Origin: Nitrososphaerota archaeon
GTDB lineage: Archaea > Thermoproteota > Nitrososphaeria > Nitrososphaerales > Nitrosopumilaceae
Assembly (NCBI GenBank): GCA_028866895.1
Contig: JAGWHF010000001.1
Span: 221,915-285,914, forward strand
DNA length: 64,000 bases
Direction of reading: 5' to 3'
The position numbers were made by a program, and so were the translations under genes. The number at the start of each line of letters is the position of its first letter. Position 1 is the first letter of the stretch. The notes beneath the pieces are model-generated. The model saw only the letters and a list, made by a program, of their open reading frames with translations, searched no databases and was not told the origin of the DNA. Positions 7,432 to 16,775 of the stretch are shown here, piece by piece.

Positions 7432-8091
7432 TCATGCAGTAAAAGCATTAGAATTCCGATTTCTTTTCCTGCGTTCCACAGCAATCATGGTCCTTGTGAG
7501 GAACAATCCTGATAGAAAACCACCAACATGAGCCATGAATGCTATTGGAATGAGTGTAACCGACCCGATGAAGACGTAAATTACCTGGATTGCAAGCCAG
7601 TAGTAACCACGCACATCGCCTAGGGCTGCTGAAACCCCAAGTATGCCGGAGATCGCTCCCGACGCCCCAATGAGTATGGATTCACCACTTGAAAGGATGT
7701 ATGAGGCGACTCCACCATACAGTAACCCACCCCCAAGTCCAGCAACGACGTAAAGTAGGATGAACCTCGGAACTCCTATGGACCTCTCGGCAAAGCCGCC
7801 CATGTAAATTAGTGCAAAGAGGTTGAATGAGATATGCGCTATGTTGGCATGTATGAACATGGATGTAAAGAGGCGGAGAAGAGCATCTAGGATGAAGCTG
7901 GAATGGAACAACTCGTTAGGTATGAAACCATAGTGGATTATTATCGACTCCTGCGTACCGCTGATGGTGCCATAGGCAAAGATGAGAGCGTTGATGATTA
8001 CTAGGGTCAGGGTTACGGGAGCAGGTTTACCAAAAAACCGCATCATCCAATGATGGGGCTTCCTAGGGATAATAAATGGTAACCGAACCAC
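7432..8091 (-). CDS. rhomboid-family intramembrane serine protease
   Basis: A 219-residue membrane protein with about six hydrophobic helices. It carries the rhomboid catalytic features: an HANIAHISFNLFAL segment (oxyanion-hole Asn and His), the nucleophile Ser in GASGAISG, and the partner His in MAHVGGFLSG. Rhomboids cleave membrane proteins near their transmembrane segments. There is no extra soluble domain. The gene stands alone; the 130 bases before it hold the divergent purQ promoter. Confidence 0.9.
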   Translation of the reverse strand: MVRLPFIIPRKPHHWMMRFFGKPAPVTLTLVIINALIFAYGTISGTQESIIIHYGFIPNELFHSSFILDALLRLFTSMFIHANIAHISFNLFALIYMGGFAERSIGVPRFILLYVVAGLGGGLLYGGVASYILSSGESILIGASGAISGILGVSAALGDVRGYYWLAIQVIYVFIGSVTLIPIAFMAHVGGFLSGLFLTRTMIAVERRKRNRNSNAFTA

Positions 8092-8193
8092 TAAATGCCC
8101 AGAGTTTGGGCATTTATTTGCAAGTTGGAATTAGCATTCGTGGTGGCTCGATCTACGTTCGGGATTGTCCTGTACGGGTCTTTCGCGATTCGA

Positions 8194-8201
8194 TTTAATA
8201 T
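8194..8201 (+). promoter_or_regulatory. TATA box of the purQ-purL-purF operon
   Basis: TTTAATAT lies 22-29 bases before the GTG start of purQ, the spacing expected for a leaderless archaeal transcript. No Shine-Dalgarno sequence is seen before this GTG, consistent with that. Confidence 0.6.
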
Positions 8202-8222
8202 CGCTTTCAATTAAGGGTATTC

Positions 8223-8903
8223 GTGAAGATCGCAATAATCGTTTTTCCCGGCAGCAACTGCGAAAGGGATATGAACCATGTCTTGGCCGAGGTCTTTAAA
8301 CTTGAATCCGTGCTTGTCTGGCACACCGATGATCTACCTAGGAACATCGACGCGATTGTGCTTCCCGGAGGGTTTTCTTATGGTGATCGCCTAAGAGCCG
8401 GCGTCATCGCTGCCAACAGCCCTATAATATCACAAGTCAGGAAGATGGCGGAGAGGGGCATGCCCATCTTGGGGGTCTGCAATGGATTTCAAATTCTGAC
8501 CGAATCTGGCCTTCTTCCAGGGGCGCTTTTGCGAAATACCACCCTAAATTACATGTGCAAATGGACTGAGATAATTGTCAAAAACAACAAGACTCCCTTT
8601 ACCAACAAGTTTAGACTAAACCAGAGGATTCCAATCGCAATAGCAAATGGCGAGGGTCGATATTATGCTGACGGCAAAACGTTGAACATGCTTAGGCGAA
8701 ATAACCAGATTGTTTTTACCTACGGTGAGGATGTAAACGGGGCAACGATGAAGATAGCCGGAGTATGCAACAAGGAGGGAAATGTGGTCGGCATGATGCC
8801 TCACCCGGAAAGGTCTGCTGAACAAATCTTAAACCCTCGGGATGCTAGACCGTCATCAATGATATTCGAATCTCTCCTGAATGCTTTGGGTGCTACTGCA
8901 TGA
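8223..8903 (+). CDS. purQ: phosphoribosylformylglycinamidine synthase, PurQ (glutaminase) subunit
   Basis: A 226-residue class I glutamine amidotransferase that supplies ammonia to PurL. Visible are the nucleophile Cys in GVCNGFQIL (about residue 86), the early VFPGSNCERD signature of PurQ, and the catalytic His/Glu in MMPHPERSAE. GTG start. The stop overlaps the purL start by four bases, so the two are translated together. Confidence 0.95.
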   Translation: MKIAIIVFPGSNCERDMNHVLAEVFKLESVLVWHTDDLPRNIDAIVLPGGFSYGDRLRAGVIAANSPIISQVRKMAERGMPILGVCNGFQILTESGLLPGALLRNTTLNYMCKWTEIIVKNNKTPFTNKFRLNQRIPIAIANGEGRYYADGKTLNMLRRNNQIVFTYGEDVNGATMKIAGVCNKEGNVVGMMPHPERSAEQILNPRDARPSSMIFESLLNALGATA

Positions 8904-11062
8904 GCCTGACTCCTCAAGAGTTTGAATATCTTGAAACAAAAATTGGCCGAAAACCTAACCCTCTAGAAATACAGATTGTTGCAGCAGAGTGGTCTGAACA
9001 CTGTTCCTACAAATCTTCTAAAAAATACTTAAGAATGCTTCCAAGGGAGGGAAAAAACGTCATATCTGGTCCTGGGTACGACTCGGGAGTTTTGGACGTA
9101 GGTGGAGGCTATGTTGTCACTGTCCACATAGAGAGCCATAATCACCCATCTGCAGTTGAACCTTATGGAGGAGCGGCGACTGGAGTTGGCGGCGTAATCC
9201 GGGACATCCTGTCTGCGGGGACTAGGCCGATTGCGATACTGGATGCACTCAGATTTGGGGACATTGAAAAAGATTCCCAGGCAAGATGGCTTTTTAAAAA
9301 TGCCGTCAGGGGTATAGCTGATTATGGCAACTGCCTTGGAATTCCCACTGTGGGTGGCGAGATCGAATTCGACAGGAGTTTTACAAATTATGCACTTGTG
9401 GACGTTGCCTCAATAGGATTTGGCAAAAAAGAAAGGCTCATACAAAATAGGGCTGATAAAGGAGATTACGTCATCCTGATAGGCGGATCCACGGGCAGGG
9501 ATGGTATGGGGGGTTCGCAGTTTGCCTCCGACAAACTAGAATCGGAGAACCGTTCTGCAGTACAGATTCCAGATCCATTTATTGAAAAACTTGTAATCGA
9601 AGCCATTCTGGAGGCAAGAAACCAGAACTGCATAAAGGCAATGAAGGACCTGGGAGGAGGCGGACTTTCATGCGCCATCTCGGAGACATCTGACGCATTG
9701 TCAGTTGGCATCGATTTGGAATTGTCCAAGGTACACAAAAGGGAACAGGGCATGTCACCTACCGAGCTTATGGTATCAGAATCTCAGGAAAGGATGCTGG
9801 TAGTTACAGGTCCGGAGAAGCTCAAGATGCTAGAAAATATATGTCAGCGGTTCAGGGTGCCATTTTCCATTGTAGGACAAATCACTGACGACCATATGAT
9901 GCAGGTAAAGTCTGAGAATGAGACGGTGGCAAAATTGCCAAGTAACGTAGTGGCAAATGCGCCACTTTTGGACAGGCCTGCAATTCGACCAAAATACTTG
10001 GAAAGGATCGCCACTGTACAAAAGCCAAAAACCCTCAACCTGTCCAAGACCGTCCTGAATATGTTATCAAACCCAAATATTGCAAGCAAGATGTGGGTAT
10101 ACACGCAATATGATCATGAGGTAGGCATAAGAACCGTAATAAAGCCAGGAAAGGACGCTTCCGTCTTGAGGCTTGATAACGGCAAGTTCCTTGCCGTAAA
10201 GATAGATGGTAATTCAAAGCACTGTTATGTCAATCCCAAGGAAGGAGTAAAGGGATGTTTTGATGAAGCATGCAGGAACATAGTCTGCACGGGGGCAAGA
10301 CCAATCGGTATGGTGGATCACCTTCAGTTTGGAAATCCGGAAGATCCTGAAATTTTCTGGACCTTTAAGGAATCTGTGGAGGGTATAGCAGAATATGCAC
10401 AATATTTTGAAATACCATGTGTTGGGGGCAAGGTAAGCTTGTACAACGAGACCGATAAGGGACCAATCAAACCCACGCCCTTGATAGGAGTGCTTGGCAT
10501 AATTGAAGGGAAGCCACAAATGGCAAGAAAGGCTGAAAAGGACGACCTTTTGGTTTTGGTGGGGGTTACCAAATGCGAGATGGGAGGTTCGGAGTATTAT
10601 GAGTATGTTCATAATGTCGTAGGCGGAACATGCCCTGTTGTTGACATGCGATCATCGAAGGCAAATCAGGAATCCGTTCTGAAAATTATAAGTGAAAACT
10701 TGGCAAAAGATGTTCATGACTGCTCCAAGGGAGGACTGGCAATGGCGGTCTCCGAAATTTGCATTGCTAACAGTATTGGATGTTCAGTAGAACTTGACAA
10801 GGTGCCAGCCGAAAAGCTTGCCGTGGATGAGATCCTATTTTCAGAAACCCACTCGAGATTCCTGTTAATAGTATCCCCCTCTGAAATTCAGAAGGTAAAG
10901 GCATTGCTCTCAACTGCGGGTGTCAGTCATGGTATCATTGGGATGTTTTCAGGTCGCCTTGTTTGCTTCAAAGACAAGAGCGGTAAGGTCGCAAGTGTAA
11001 GGGTTGATAAAGCTCAAGAAAGATGGTTAAACTCGTTGGAATCCCTGGTAAGTCATGGTTAA
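8900..11062 (+). CDS. purL: phosphoribosylformylglycinamidine synthase, PurL subunit
   Basis: A 720-residue small-type PurL, the ATP-dependent synthase that works with PurS and PurQ. The duplicated AIRS-like fold shows as EWSEHCSYKSS at the start, HIESHNHPS (active-site His), DLGGGGLSCA in the first half and DCSKGGLAMAVSE in the second. The length fits the small form, not the fused 1,300-residue form. It overlaps purQ by 4 bases and purF by 8 bases. Confidence 0.96.
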   Translation: MSLTPQEFEYLETKIGRKPNPLEIQIVAAEWSEHCSYKSSKKYLRMLPREGKNVISGPGYDSGVLDVGGGYVVTVHIESHNHPSAVEPYGGAATGVGGVIRDILSAGTRPIAILDALRFGDIEKDSQARWLFKNAVRGIADYGNCLGIPTVGGEIEFDRSFTNYALVDVASIGFGKKERLIQNRADKGDYVILIGGSTGRDGMGGSQFASDKLESENRSAVQIPDPFIEKLVIEAILEARNQNCIKAMKDLGGGGLSCAISETSDALSVGIDLELSKVHKREQGMSPTELMVSESQERMLVVTGPEKLKMLENICQRFRVPFSIVGQITDDHMMQVKSENETVAKLPSNVVANAPLLDRPAIRPKYLERIATVQKPKTLNLSKTVLNMLSNPNIASKMWVYTQYDHEVGIRTVIKPGKDASVLRLDNGKFLAVKIDGNSKHCYVNPKEGVKGCFDEACRNIVCTGARPIGMVDHLQFGNPEDPEIFWTFKESVEGIAEYAQYFEIPCVGGKVSLYNETDKGPIKPTPLIGVLGIIEGKPQMARKAEKDDLLVLVGVTKCEMGGSEYYEYVHNVVGGTCPVVDMRSSKANQESVLKIISENLAKDVHDCSKGGLAMAVSEICIANSIGCSVELDKVPAEKLAVDEILFSETHSRFLLIVSPSEIQKVKALLSTAGVSHGIIGMFSGRLVCFKDKSGKVASVRVDKAQERWLNSLESLVSHG

Positions 11063-12491
11063 GGAGAATTGTGGCGTAGTGGGGGCCTTCAGTCTGGACG
11101 GCTCCAATGTGATACCGATGGTTATAGATGCGCTCCGTGCACTTCAACATAGGGGTCAGGAAGCTTGGGGAGTAGCCGTCCCAAAAAAACAACCTTACAA
11201 GCAATTAGGGCTGGTATCTGCCGCCATTTCTGAATTTGATAAAATTACACGGGATTACGCATCGCCTGCTGCAATCGGACATGTCAGGTATTCAACAATA
11301 GGAAAAAGTAACCTGGAAAATGCCCAACCACTCAAGGTGAGGGATTTGTGCATAGCTCATAACGGTACCATTTCGAACGTGGAGGAACTGGCAGGAATGG
11401 TGGGGGGATGCACTTTCACGCCTCAAAACGCAAGCGACACACTAGTAGCCGCACAACGACTAGTGTCACTCATGTCTGAAAATGGCAAGCTGGGTAGTGC
11501 CTTATCAATACTAAAAAATGAGATGATAGGCTCCTTCTGTTTTACGTTTGTTTCTGACGACAACGCCGTGTACGCCGCGAGGGATCCGCGTGGATTCCGG
11601 CCCATGGTGATAGGGCACAAGAAGGATAACAATTCGTACATCGTGGCGTCGGAGTCGGTGGCACTTTCTGCCGTTGGTGCGCAGCTTGTAAGGGACGTCA
11701 AGCCGGGAGAACTTGTAAAAATCAGTGCTACTGGACTTGAATCTGAGATGTTTTCAGATAATCGGGCACCTGCCCATTGCTCTTTCGAATTCACTTATTT
11801 TGCCCATCCTTCAAGTGTGATGGAAGGTGCGAATATCTACATTGCAAGGAAGAGGATCGGACAGTTTCTTGCACGCAAGTATCCTATAAAAGACGCTGAC
11901 ATTGTTGTCCCAGTCCCAGACTCTGCACGGCCTGCCGCACTGGGATACGCCCAGGAGCTTGGCGTGCCTTTTGAGGAAGGGCTACTCAAGGATAGGTACA
12001 GCAGAAAGGGACCATTGCGTAGTTTCATAGAGCCTCACCAGAGTGACCGCGTTGAGATCAACCGTTGGATAATTCCCATAACGCAGGTAATAAACGGGAA
12101 ACACGTCATTGTGGTAGATGATAGCTTGGTGAGAGGCACAAGCTCAAAGGCTATAATCAAGGCCCTCAGGAGAGCTGGGGCAAGAAAGATTAGCATGGTG
12201 ATAACATTCCCCCCGATAAAATTCCCATGTTATGCTGGCATTGATTTCCCATCGCAGGATGAACTGGTGACATTCTTGGGAGATGGGAAGGATTACAACG
12301 AAGCGGAGATTACTGAAAAGGTACGGCAGTTGGTCGGCGCCGACTTTCTGGGCTATAACGATTCTAAAAACTTGGCGGATGCCGTGGGAATGGATCCTAA
12401 ATCCATGTGCTTTACCTGTTATTCTGGTGATTATTCCTCACTGGGAATAAAGCCTACCTTTAAGAGTAGGACTGAAATCAAGGGCGAATGA
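11055..12491 (+). CDS. purF: amidophosphoribosyltransferase
   Basis: A 478-residue PurF, catalysing the first committed purine step (PRPP plus glutamine). The nucleophile Cys is in ENCGVVGAF (residue 6), so a very short propeptide would be removed. The PRPP-binding loop is visible as VIVVDDSLVRGTSS. C-terminal cysteines (CFTCYSG and earlier) suggest the iron-sulfur type of PurF. Its start lies within the end of purL and it is followed after one base by the RAM-domain gene. Confidence 0.95.
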   Translation: MVKENCGVVGAFSLDGSNVIPMVIDALRALQHRGQEAWGVAVPKKQPYKQLGLVSAAISEFDKITRDYASPAAIGHVRYSTIGKSNLENAQPLKVRDLCIAHNGTISNVEELAGMVGGCTFTPQNASDTLVAAQRLVSLMSENGKLGSALSILKNEMIGSFCFTFVSDDNAVYAARDPRGFRPMVIGHKKDNNSYIVASESVALSAVGAQLVRDVKPGELVKISATGLESEMFSDNRAPAHCSFEFTYFAHPSSVMEGANIYIARKRIGQFLARKYPIKDADIVVPVPDSARPAALGYAQELGVPFEEGLLKDRYSRKGPLRSFIEPHQSDRVEINRWIIPITQVINGKHVIVVDDSLVRGTSSKAIIKALRRAGARKISMVITFPPIKFPCYAGIDFPSQDELVTFLGDGKDYNEAEITEKVRQLVGADFLGYNDSKNLADAVGMDPKSMCFTCYSGDYSSLGIKPTFKSRTEIKGE

Positions 12492-12492
12492 A

Positions 12493-12738
12493 TTGGAACT
12501 TGCGTTTGTTTTGGTGAAAAGCAAAATGGGCCATGAGATGGAGGTAATGAACGCTCTTCTAAAGATTGATGGAGTAAAGGAGGCAATGGGAACATATGGA
12601 CAGTATGACGTTTTTGTAAAGGTGCAGGTAGAAACCAGATCGGAGGTCGAAAAAATAATCACCAAGGAAATCCGCAAGATACCTAATGTTATATCCACCA
12701 CCACATTGCCAGTGATTCCTGGTCAGGGCAAAAAGTGA
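12493..12738 (+). CDS. stand-alone Lrp/AsnC ligand-binding (RAM) domain protein
   Basis: An 81-residue protein with TTG start, one base after purF. It matches the ligand-binding half of Lrp/AsnC regulators without a DNA-binding half: an ALLKIDGVKEAMGTYGQYDVFVKVQ core with a beta-alpha-beta pattern, ending ISTTTLPVI. Such SIRAM/RAM proteins bind amino acids or other small ligands and can pair with full-length Lrp partners. Being in the purine operon, it may sense an intermediate or glutamine. Confidence 0.8.
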   Translation: MELAFVLVKSKMGHEMEVMNALLKIDGVKEAMGTYGQYDVFVKVQVETRSEVEKIITKEIRKIPNVISTTTLPVIPGQGKK

Positions 12739-12815
12739 CAGACAGCAAATATTTGCAAGGACCCTTTCCAGCGAGTCCACAACTTAAATCCTAGTCGATA
12801 TAACTGACGCCTGAT

Positions 12816-13643
12816 TTGAGGTTTTTGCGGTCAGGGAAGGTAAAAGACATATACGAAGTAGATGATACGCACCTACTTTTTCACTTTACAGACAGGGTTT
12901 CTGCTTTTGACGTAAAATTTCCCAGTCTCATACCGCGTAAGGGGGAAGTCCTGTGCAAATTTGCCGAATTTTGGTTCAAGAACCTTCCAGTCAAGAACCA
13001 TTACGTAAGAAGGGAGGATGATGACAAAATGGTGGTAAAGAAGATGGACATGGTCCCGATCGAATGTGTAGTGAGGGGTTACCTCTATGGCAGTCTGGTG
13101 CAGCGGTGGAGGGATGGTAAGGTCGATTTGCCGCCGGGAACCGATACGAGAATCGCTTCAAAACTACCTCATCCCATTTTTGATCCTACCACGAAATCAG
13201 AGGAGCACGACATCCCCGTTACCATGGATGAAGTCCTGGAAATGGGTCTTGCCAGTGAGGAAGAGTACCACTGGCTTGAAAAAACGTCGCTTGAAATCTA
13301 CGATGCAATCTATTGGGTTGCAAAACAGGCCGGTTTCATCCTTGCTGACTTGAAGTTGGAATTTGGCAGGAGTGGAGGTGAGATTATTCTGGGTGATTCC
13401 ATAGGACCAGATGAATTTAGAATGTGGCCTGAAAAATCATATGTTGTTGGAAAAACCCAGGAAAGCTATGATAAACAACTTTTGCGAGATTGGCTGGCAG
13501 CAAGGGGTTTTCAAAAACAGTTTGAGGACGACCGGAAACATGGGAAAGAACCTGTGGGGCCAGAGTTACCGCATGACCTCTGTGAAGAAATGTCGTCCAG
13601 ATACGTTTCGCTGTATGCAAAAATAACGGGAACCGCTCTTTAA
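12816..13643 (+). CDS. purC: phosphoribosylaminoimidazole-succinocarboxamide (SAICAR) synthase
   Basis: A 275-residue SAICAR synthase (CAIR plus aspartate plus ATP). Signatures: GKVKDIYEV at the N-terminus, VPIECVVRGYLYGS (substrate loop), and LADLKLEFG with GEIILGDSIGPDEFRMW (metal and ATP site). TTG start with a TATA-like ACTTAAAT about 27-34 bases upstream, so it has its own leaderless promoter rather than depending on purQLF. A strong T-rich terminator follows. Confidence 0.95.
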   Translation: MRFLRSGKVKDIYEVDDTHLLFHFTDRVSAFDVKFPSLIPRKGEVLCKFAEFWFKNLPVKNHYVRREDDDKMVVKKMDMVPIECVVRGYLYGSLVQRWRDGKVDLPPGTDTRIASKLPHPIFDPTTKSEEHDIPVTMDEVLEMGLASEEEYHWLEKTSLEIYDAIYWVAKQAGFILADLKLEFGRSGGEIILGDSIGPDEFRMWPEKSYVVGKTQESYDKQLLRDWLAARGFQKQFEDDRKHGKEPVGPELPHDLCEEMSSRYVSLYAKITGTAL

Positions 13644-13960
13644 CTCGAATTTTGTTTCGGGGCCAAAGGGCCAAATCCGCTCCCGTGGTACATTTTACAT
13701 CCTCAGGGGAAACCTTTTGTCGTTTTTTTTAATTTTTTTAATTTTTTTGGCTTTTTGATAATGCTACCAAAATTTTCATAATGGTATGAATTTTTCAGTA
13801 TTGTAATTAGAATAATGAGTATGCAATCATATTGATAATAGTTAATCAATGGAATTAAAATTGCTCCTATCTTTGTTGTAGCGTGAAAGAAAATTATGTA
13901 TTGAAACAAAAAATTATGATCTCTTGATCTTTTAGGATGGATTCAAAGTGAGAACAGGAA
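13644..13960. other. AT-rich intergenic region with a T-run terminator
   Basis: This 317-base gene-free stretch is clearly more AT-rich than its surroundings. At 13723-13748 it carries three runs of seven or eight T's separated by AA, a textbook archaeal factor-independent terminator for the purC transcript. The rest (13750-13940) contains no convincing gene on either strand; the only longer frame is a low-complexity minus-strand shadow. The right end must hold the promoter of the ArsR-like gene. Confidence 0.6.
13723..13748 (+). terminator. T-run terminator after purC
   Basis: Three T-runs (8, 7 and 7 T's) spaced by AA, 80 bases after the purC stop. Archaeal RNA polymerase stops on such T-rich stretches without needing a hairpin. 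Confidence 0.75.
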
Positions 13961-14494
13961 ATGTCCACATTACTACAAAAGGAGATAAAAATTAACAAAA
14001 TTCTCGCTACTAACATACAACAGGCAAAGGCGCTTGATGACTATGCCAGAATGAGGATACTGCAGATTCTTTATCATCGACAACTCTCTACTGAGCAGAT
14101 TGTGGAAGAGCTTCACAAGGAAGGATACAAGAAGGCAACAACGACAATTCGACACCATCTTGACGTCTTGAGGGTGGCAGGCCTTGTGGAAATTGTTAAG
14201 ATGGAAGAGATTAGAGGAGCTGTCCAAAAGTATTATGGAACAACTGTCAAAGTTCTCGGCCACAATCTTCCGCCAAACTTTGAAAATGAATTTTCAAAGA
14301 CCATTACAGACGCTTCCGTGAAACTGGAAAAAGTGATCAAAAATATTGCCCAGACAGCTGGCACCAAAATGAGGAAGAAAGCCTCGACAAAAAATTCCTC
14401 CGACCAAAACTATGAAGAGTATTTGTTGGTAGAAATTATGAACCGAGCTATGACGAAGGTCTTCGAAGAGAATAACCTGTTGTTGCAAAAATAA
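13961..14494 (+). CDS. ArsR-like winged-helix transcription regulator
   Basis: A 177-residue protein. Residues about 20-95 form a winged helix-turn-helix: DDYARMRILQILY, a STEQIVEEL helix, TTTIRHHLDVLRVAGLVEIV as recognition helix and wing, and YYGTT at the wing end. The C-terminal third is helical and probably makes the dimer or binds a ligand. There are no clustered cysteines, so metal sensing is not indicated. Stands alone; its stop abuts the end of the convergent DUF371 gene. Confidence 0.75.
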   Translation: MSTLLQKEIKINKILATNIQQAKALDDYARMRILQILYHRQLSTEQIVEELHKEGYKKATTTIRHHLDVLRVAGLVEIVKMEEIRGAVQKYYGTTVKVLGHNLPPNFENEFSKTITDASVKLEKVIKNIAQTAGTKMRKKASTKNSSDQNYEEYLLVEIMNRAMTKVFEENNLLLQK

Positions 14495-14920
14495 TCATGT
14501 AACTTCTATAGAAAAAACTGCCCTTGCATCAGCATCTTGCAGTGTTTTTACCATTTGTCTTGGAATCATGTCGGACGCGGCATCGCAGTTGATGGCCAAG
14601 GTTCTGGGGCAAACAAAAGAACTTTTTCTAATGACTATGTCGTGGGGATTTGTAAGTGTAAACGAATCGTTCCCTCTACCTTTTATCTTGAAGGAATAAT
14701 CATTGACCACGATAGCGCATGTTATGGTTGATTTTGAACTTCGCAGCAAGTCTTTCATTTTTTCTGGCAAATCGTTGCATCCTGAAGCTGCTCTGACTCC
14801 TATTATGCAGTCCCCATTTACTGTGAGGTTAGGTTCTGTCGTTATTTCTATTGTCTTGGTATGAAGTGATCTTATGTTCTCATGACCGTAGAAAGGGATC
14901 TCAAAACGCATGATCAGCAT
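14495..14920 (-). CDS. DUF371 family protein
   Basis: A 141-residue protein (138 if it starts at the ATG at 14911). It shows the conserved features of DUF371: FYGHENIRSLHTKTIEITT at the start, GDCIIGVRA in the middle and the late IVIRKSSF segment. The family is archaeal and uncharacterised. Divergent from psmA: the two promoters share the same AT-rich segment (14921-14941), so expression of the two may be linked. Confidence 0.8.
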   Translation of the reverse strand: MLIMRFEIPFYGHENIRSLHTKTIEITTEPNLTVNGDCIIGVRAASGCNDLPEKMKDLLRSSKSTITCAIVVNDYSFKIKGRGNDSFTLTNPHDIVIRKSSFVCPRTLAINCDAASDMIPRQMVKTLQDADARAVFSIEVT

Positions 14921-14964
14921 CTTGTATAAACTTAAATTAAACCTTCAAAGGAAGGAATTTTGAA

Positions 14965-15705
14965 ATGCTTCCAGCAGCAGCAGGTTATGATAGAGCAATC
15001 ACTGTCTTTTCTCCCGACGGCCGACTATACCAGGTAGAATATGCCATTGAAACCGTTAGACGAGGTACTCTTGCAATTGGCGTCAAGAGCAAAGATGGCA
15101 TAGTTTTGGCAGTAGAGGAGAAGCCGCGAAAACTTCAAAATTCTGATATAACTCAAAAAATATTCCAAGTCGATGATCATATTGGTGTTGCTGCAGCGGG
15201 GTATATCCCAGACGCACGATCCCAAGTTGACAACGCGCGGTTCTTTTCACAGAGTAACAGGATGATCTATGATGAACCAATTGAGGTAGAGTCTGTTGCT
15301 AAGCATCTGGCTGACCAATGCCAACAATTCACGCAGTATGCTGGAGTCAGGCCATTTGGTGTCGCGCTTATTATTGCAGGAATCGACAAAAGCGGAAGCA
15401 CCATATTTCTTACCGATCCTAGCGGTACTTACATTTCCTATGATGCAGTCGCGATAGGCGCAGGCTCAGACCAGGTAACAGAATATCTTGAAAAATACTA
15501 CAAAAAAGACATGCCATTTGAAGATGCCGCTGCGCTTGCAATCGAGTCCATTTATCTAGTGAGCGAAGAAAAAGAAGGAGTAAAACACATCAAGATGGCG
15601 CAGATCCTAAATGAAACGAAGGTAATGGCGAGGACGTCTGAGAAGGACATCGAGCGATATGCCGCCAAGGCAAAAGAAAACTTTTCCAAGAGACAACAGA
15701 AGTAA
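14965..15705 (+). CDS. psmA: proteasome subunit alpha
   Basis: A 246-residue alpha subunit of the archaeal 20S proteasome, forming the outer rings and the gate. The N-terminal YDRAITVFSPDGRLYQVEYA signature is present, including the Tyr-Asp-Arg gate residues and the GRLYQVEYA helix H0. No catalytic Thr is expected or seen. A TATA-like CTTAAATTAA lies about 25-34 bases upstream, and a GGAAGG is also present. Confidence 0.96.
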   Translation: MLPAAAGYDRAITVFSPDGRLYQVEYAIETVRRGTLAIGVKSKDGIVLAVEEKPRKLQNSDITQKIFQVDDHIGVAAAGYIPDARSQVDNARFFSQSNRMIYDEPIEVESVAKHLADQCQQFTQYAGVRPFGVALIIAGIDKSGSTIFLTDPSGTYISYDAVAIGAGSDQVTEYLEKYYKKDMPFEDAAALAIESIYLVSEEKEGVKHIKMAQILNETKVMARTSEKDIERYAAKAKENFSKRQQK

Positions 15706-15740
15706 CTAGTATTTTATATTGCATAAGGGAATCGGTAACA

Positions 15741-16556
15741 TTGAAGATTTCTGTTGCTATTCCTGACTCGTCACTGATGGAGGAACCGTCTCAACTTGAC
15801 AAGGCTATGAAGATATCACAAATTGCGAGGGCGTGCTCGATATTTCGTGTAGGCACAATCTATCTTTATCATGAAGCAGATGGGCGGGAAAAAGACATGG
15901 CACTTTTGCGTACGGTATTGAGATTCCTCGAAACACCACAATATTTGCGGCGGACTATGTATCGCAAGATGGAAGAACTAAGGTTTGCAGGCAGTCTGAG
16001 CCCACTCAAAATCCCTTCACATGTGCAGACCACTGATCCCAAGAAGGTAAAGTCAGGTGATATCAGGGACGGACTCGTGGTTTCTGTTAAAGGTCAAAAG
16101 TGTGTCGACGTAGGATTTGAACAGCTCATACCTTATCATGGGCCCGAAGGCGAGGGGAGGAGGGTCATTGTTCAGTTCAAGGAAGGGTTTCCAAAATTTT
16201 CAATAAAAACGGTGAGGAGGGACGAGATCAAGCAGTACTGGGGGTATGAAGTTAAGGAATCATCAAGTCTTAGTAACGTGCTTTCCTCTTGGGAGTCCTT
16301 TGTTTTGTTTACCTCGAGAAGAGGGAAAATTGTGCATAAAGCCCAGAAATACTTTCAGGAGATCGCCGGATCTAACGTACTCGTGGTTTTTGGTTCTCCA
16401 AAACGCGGAGTCCATGAAATTCTTGGAAAGTCCATGACCAACATCGCCAAATCGCAGATCCTGAACTTCTTTCCTGATCAAGCAACGGAAACCGTGAGGC
16501 TTGAGGAAGCCATCCTTGGGACTCTCTCGGTCCTGAACGTTCTAGCTCGGAACTAA
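15741..16556 (+). CDS. SPOUT-fold RNA methyltransferase (DUF171-type)
   Basis: A 271-residue protein with TTG start. N-terminal SVAIPDS, then MKISQIARACSIFRVGTIYLY, and a C-terminal VLVVFGSPKRGVHEIL segment that forms the SAM-binding trefoil knot of SPOUT enzymes; a small beta-barrel (OB-like) insert lies between. Members of this family act on rRNA, and the gene is typically found just upstream of rpl3, as here. Likely a rRNA base methyltransferase; the target is not visible. Confidence 0.8.
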   Translation: MKISVAIPDSSLMEEPSQLDKAMKISQIARACSIFRVGTIYLYHEADGREKDMALLRTVLRFLETPQYLRRTMYRKMEELRFAGSLSPLKIPSHVQTTDPKKVKSGDIRDGLVVSVKGQKCVDVGFEQLIPYHGPEGEGRRVIVQFKEGFPKFSIKTVRRDEIKQYWGYEVKESSSLSNVLSSWESFVLFTSRRGKIVHKAQKYFQEIAGSNVLVVFGSPKRGVHEILGKSMTNIAKSQILNFFPDQATETVRLEEAILGTLSVLNVLARN

Positions 16557-16585
16557 TTTAACACCCGATCGACTTTGGATGAGAA

Positions 16586-16687
16586 TTGGAAGACAAGCGA
16601 ATTTTCATGTTTGCAATTATGGCTGGAATCGCGGGAATTGTTATTGGAAGTCTTGTCATCGTAACGCATCTCACGCATTTTTTATAA
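16586..16687 (+). CDS. small single-span membrane protein, 33 aa
   Basis: A TTG-started 33-codon frame between the SPOUT gene and rpl3. It has a charged start (EDKR) and one clear hydrophobic helix of about 22 residues with the IAGIVIGSLVIV pattern. A TATA-like ATTTAA lies about 28 bases upstream, the leaderless spacing. Too short for standard gene callers. I do not recognise it; support is the membrane-segment pattern plus the promoter. Confidence 0.45.
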   Translation: MEDKRIFMFAIMAGIAGIVIGSLVIVTHLTHFL

Positions 16688-16740
16688 AATCCCAAAGTTT
16701 CACAAAAAAATATTGAGAAGTTCTATTTTCTAATAATAGA

Positions 16741-16748
16741 CTTATAAT
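16741..16748 (+). promoter_or_regulatory. TATA box of the ribosomal protein operon
   Basis: CTTATAAT sits 28-35 bases before the rpl3 ATG at 16776. Other AT-rich segments upstream (16722-16738) could add to or replace it. No strong ribosome site precedes the ATG, so the transcript is probably leaderless. Confidence 0.55.
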
Positions 16749-16775
16749 GGGGTACCCGACATTTAGCGTTTATCA

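Noticed and set aside
7270..7512. 80-residue plus-strand frame
   Set aside because: It overlaps the rhomboid gene and the palindromes and has no coding signs.
13703..13909. 68-residue minus-strand frame in the AT-rich gap after purC
   Set aside because: Low-complexity residues that follow from T-runs and AT-rich DNA; no ribosome site, and it overlaps the purC terminator.
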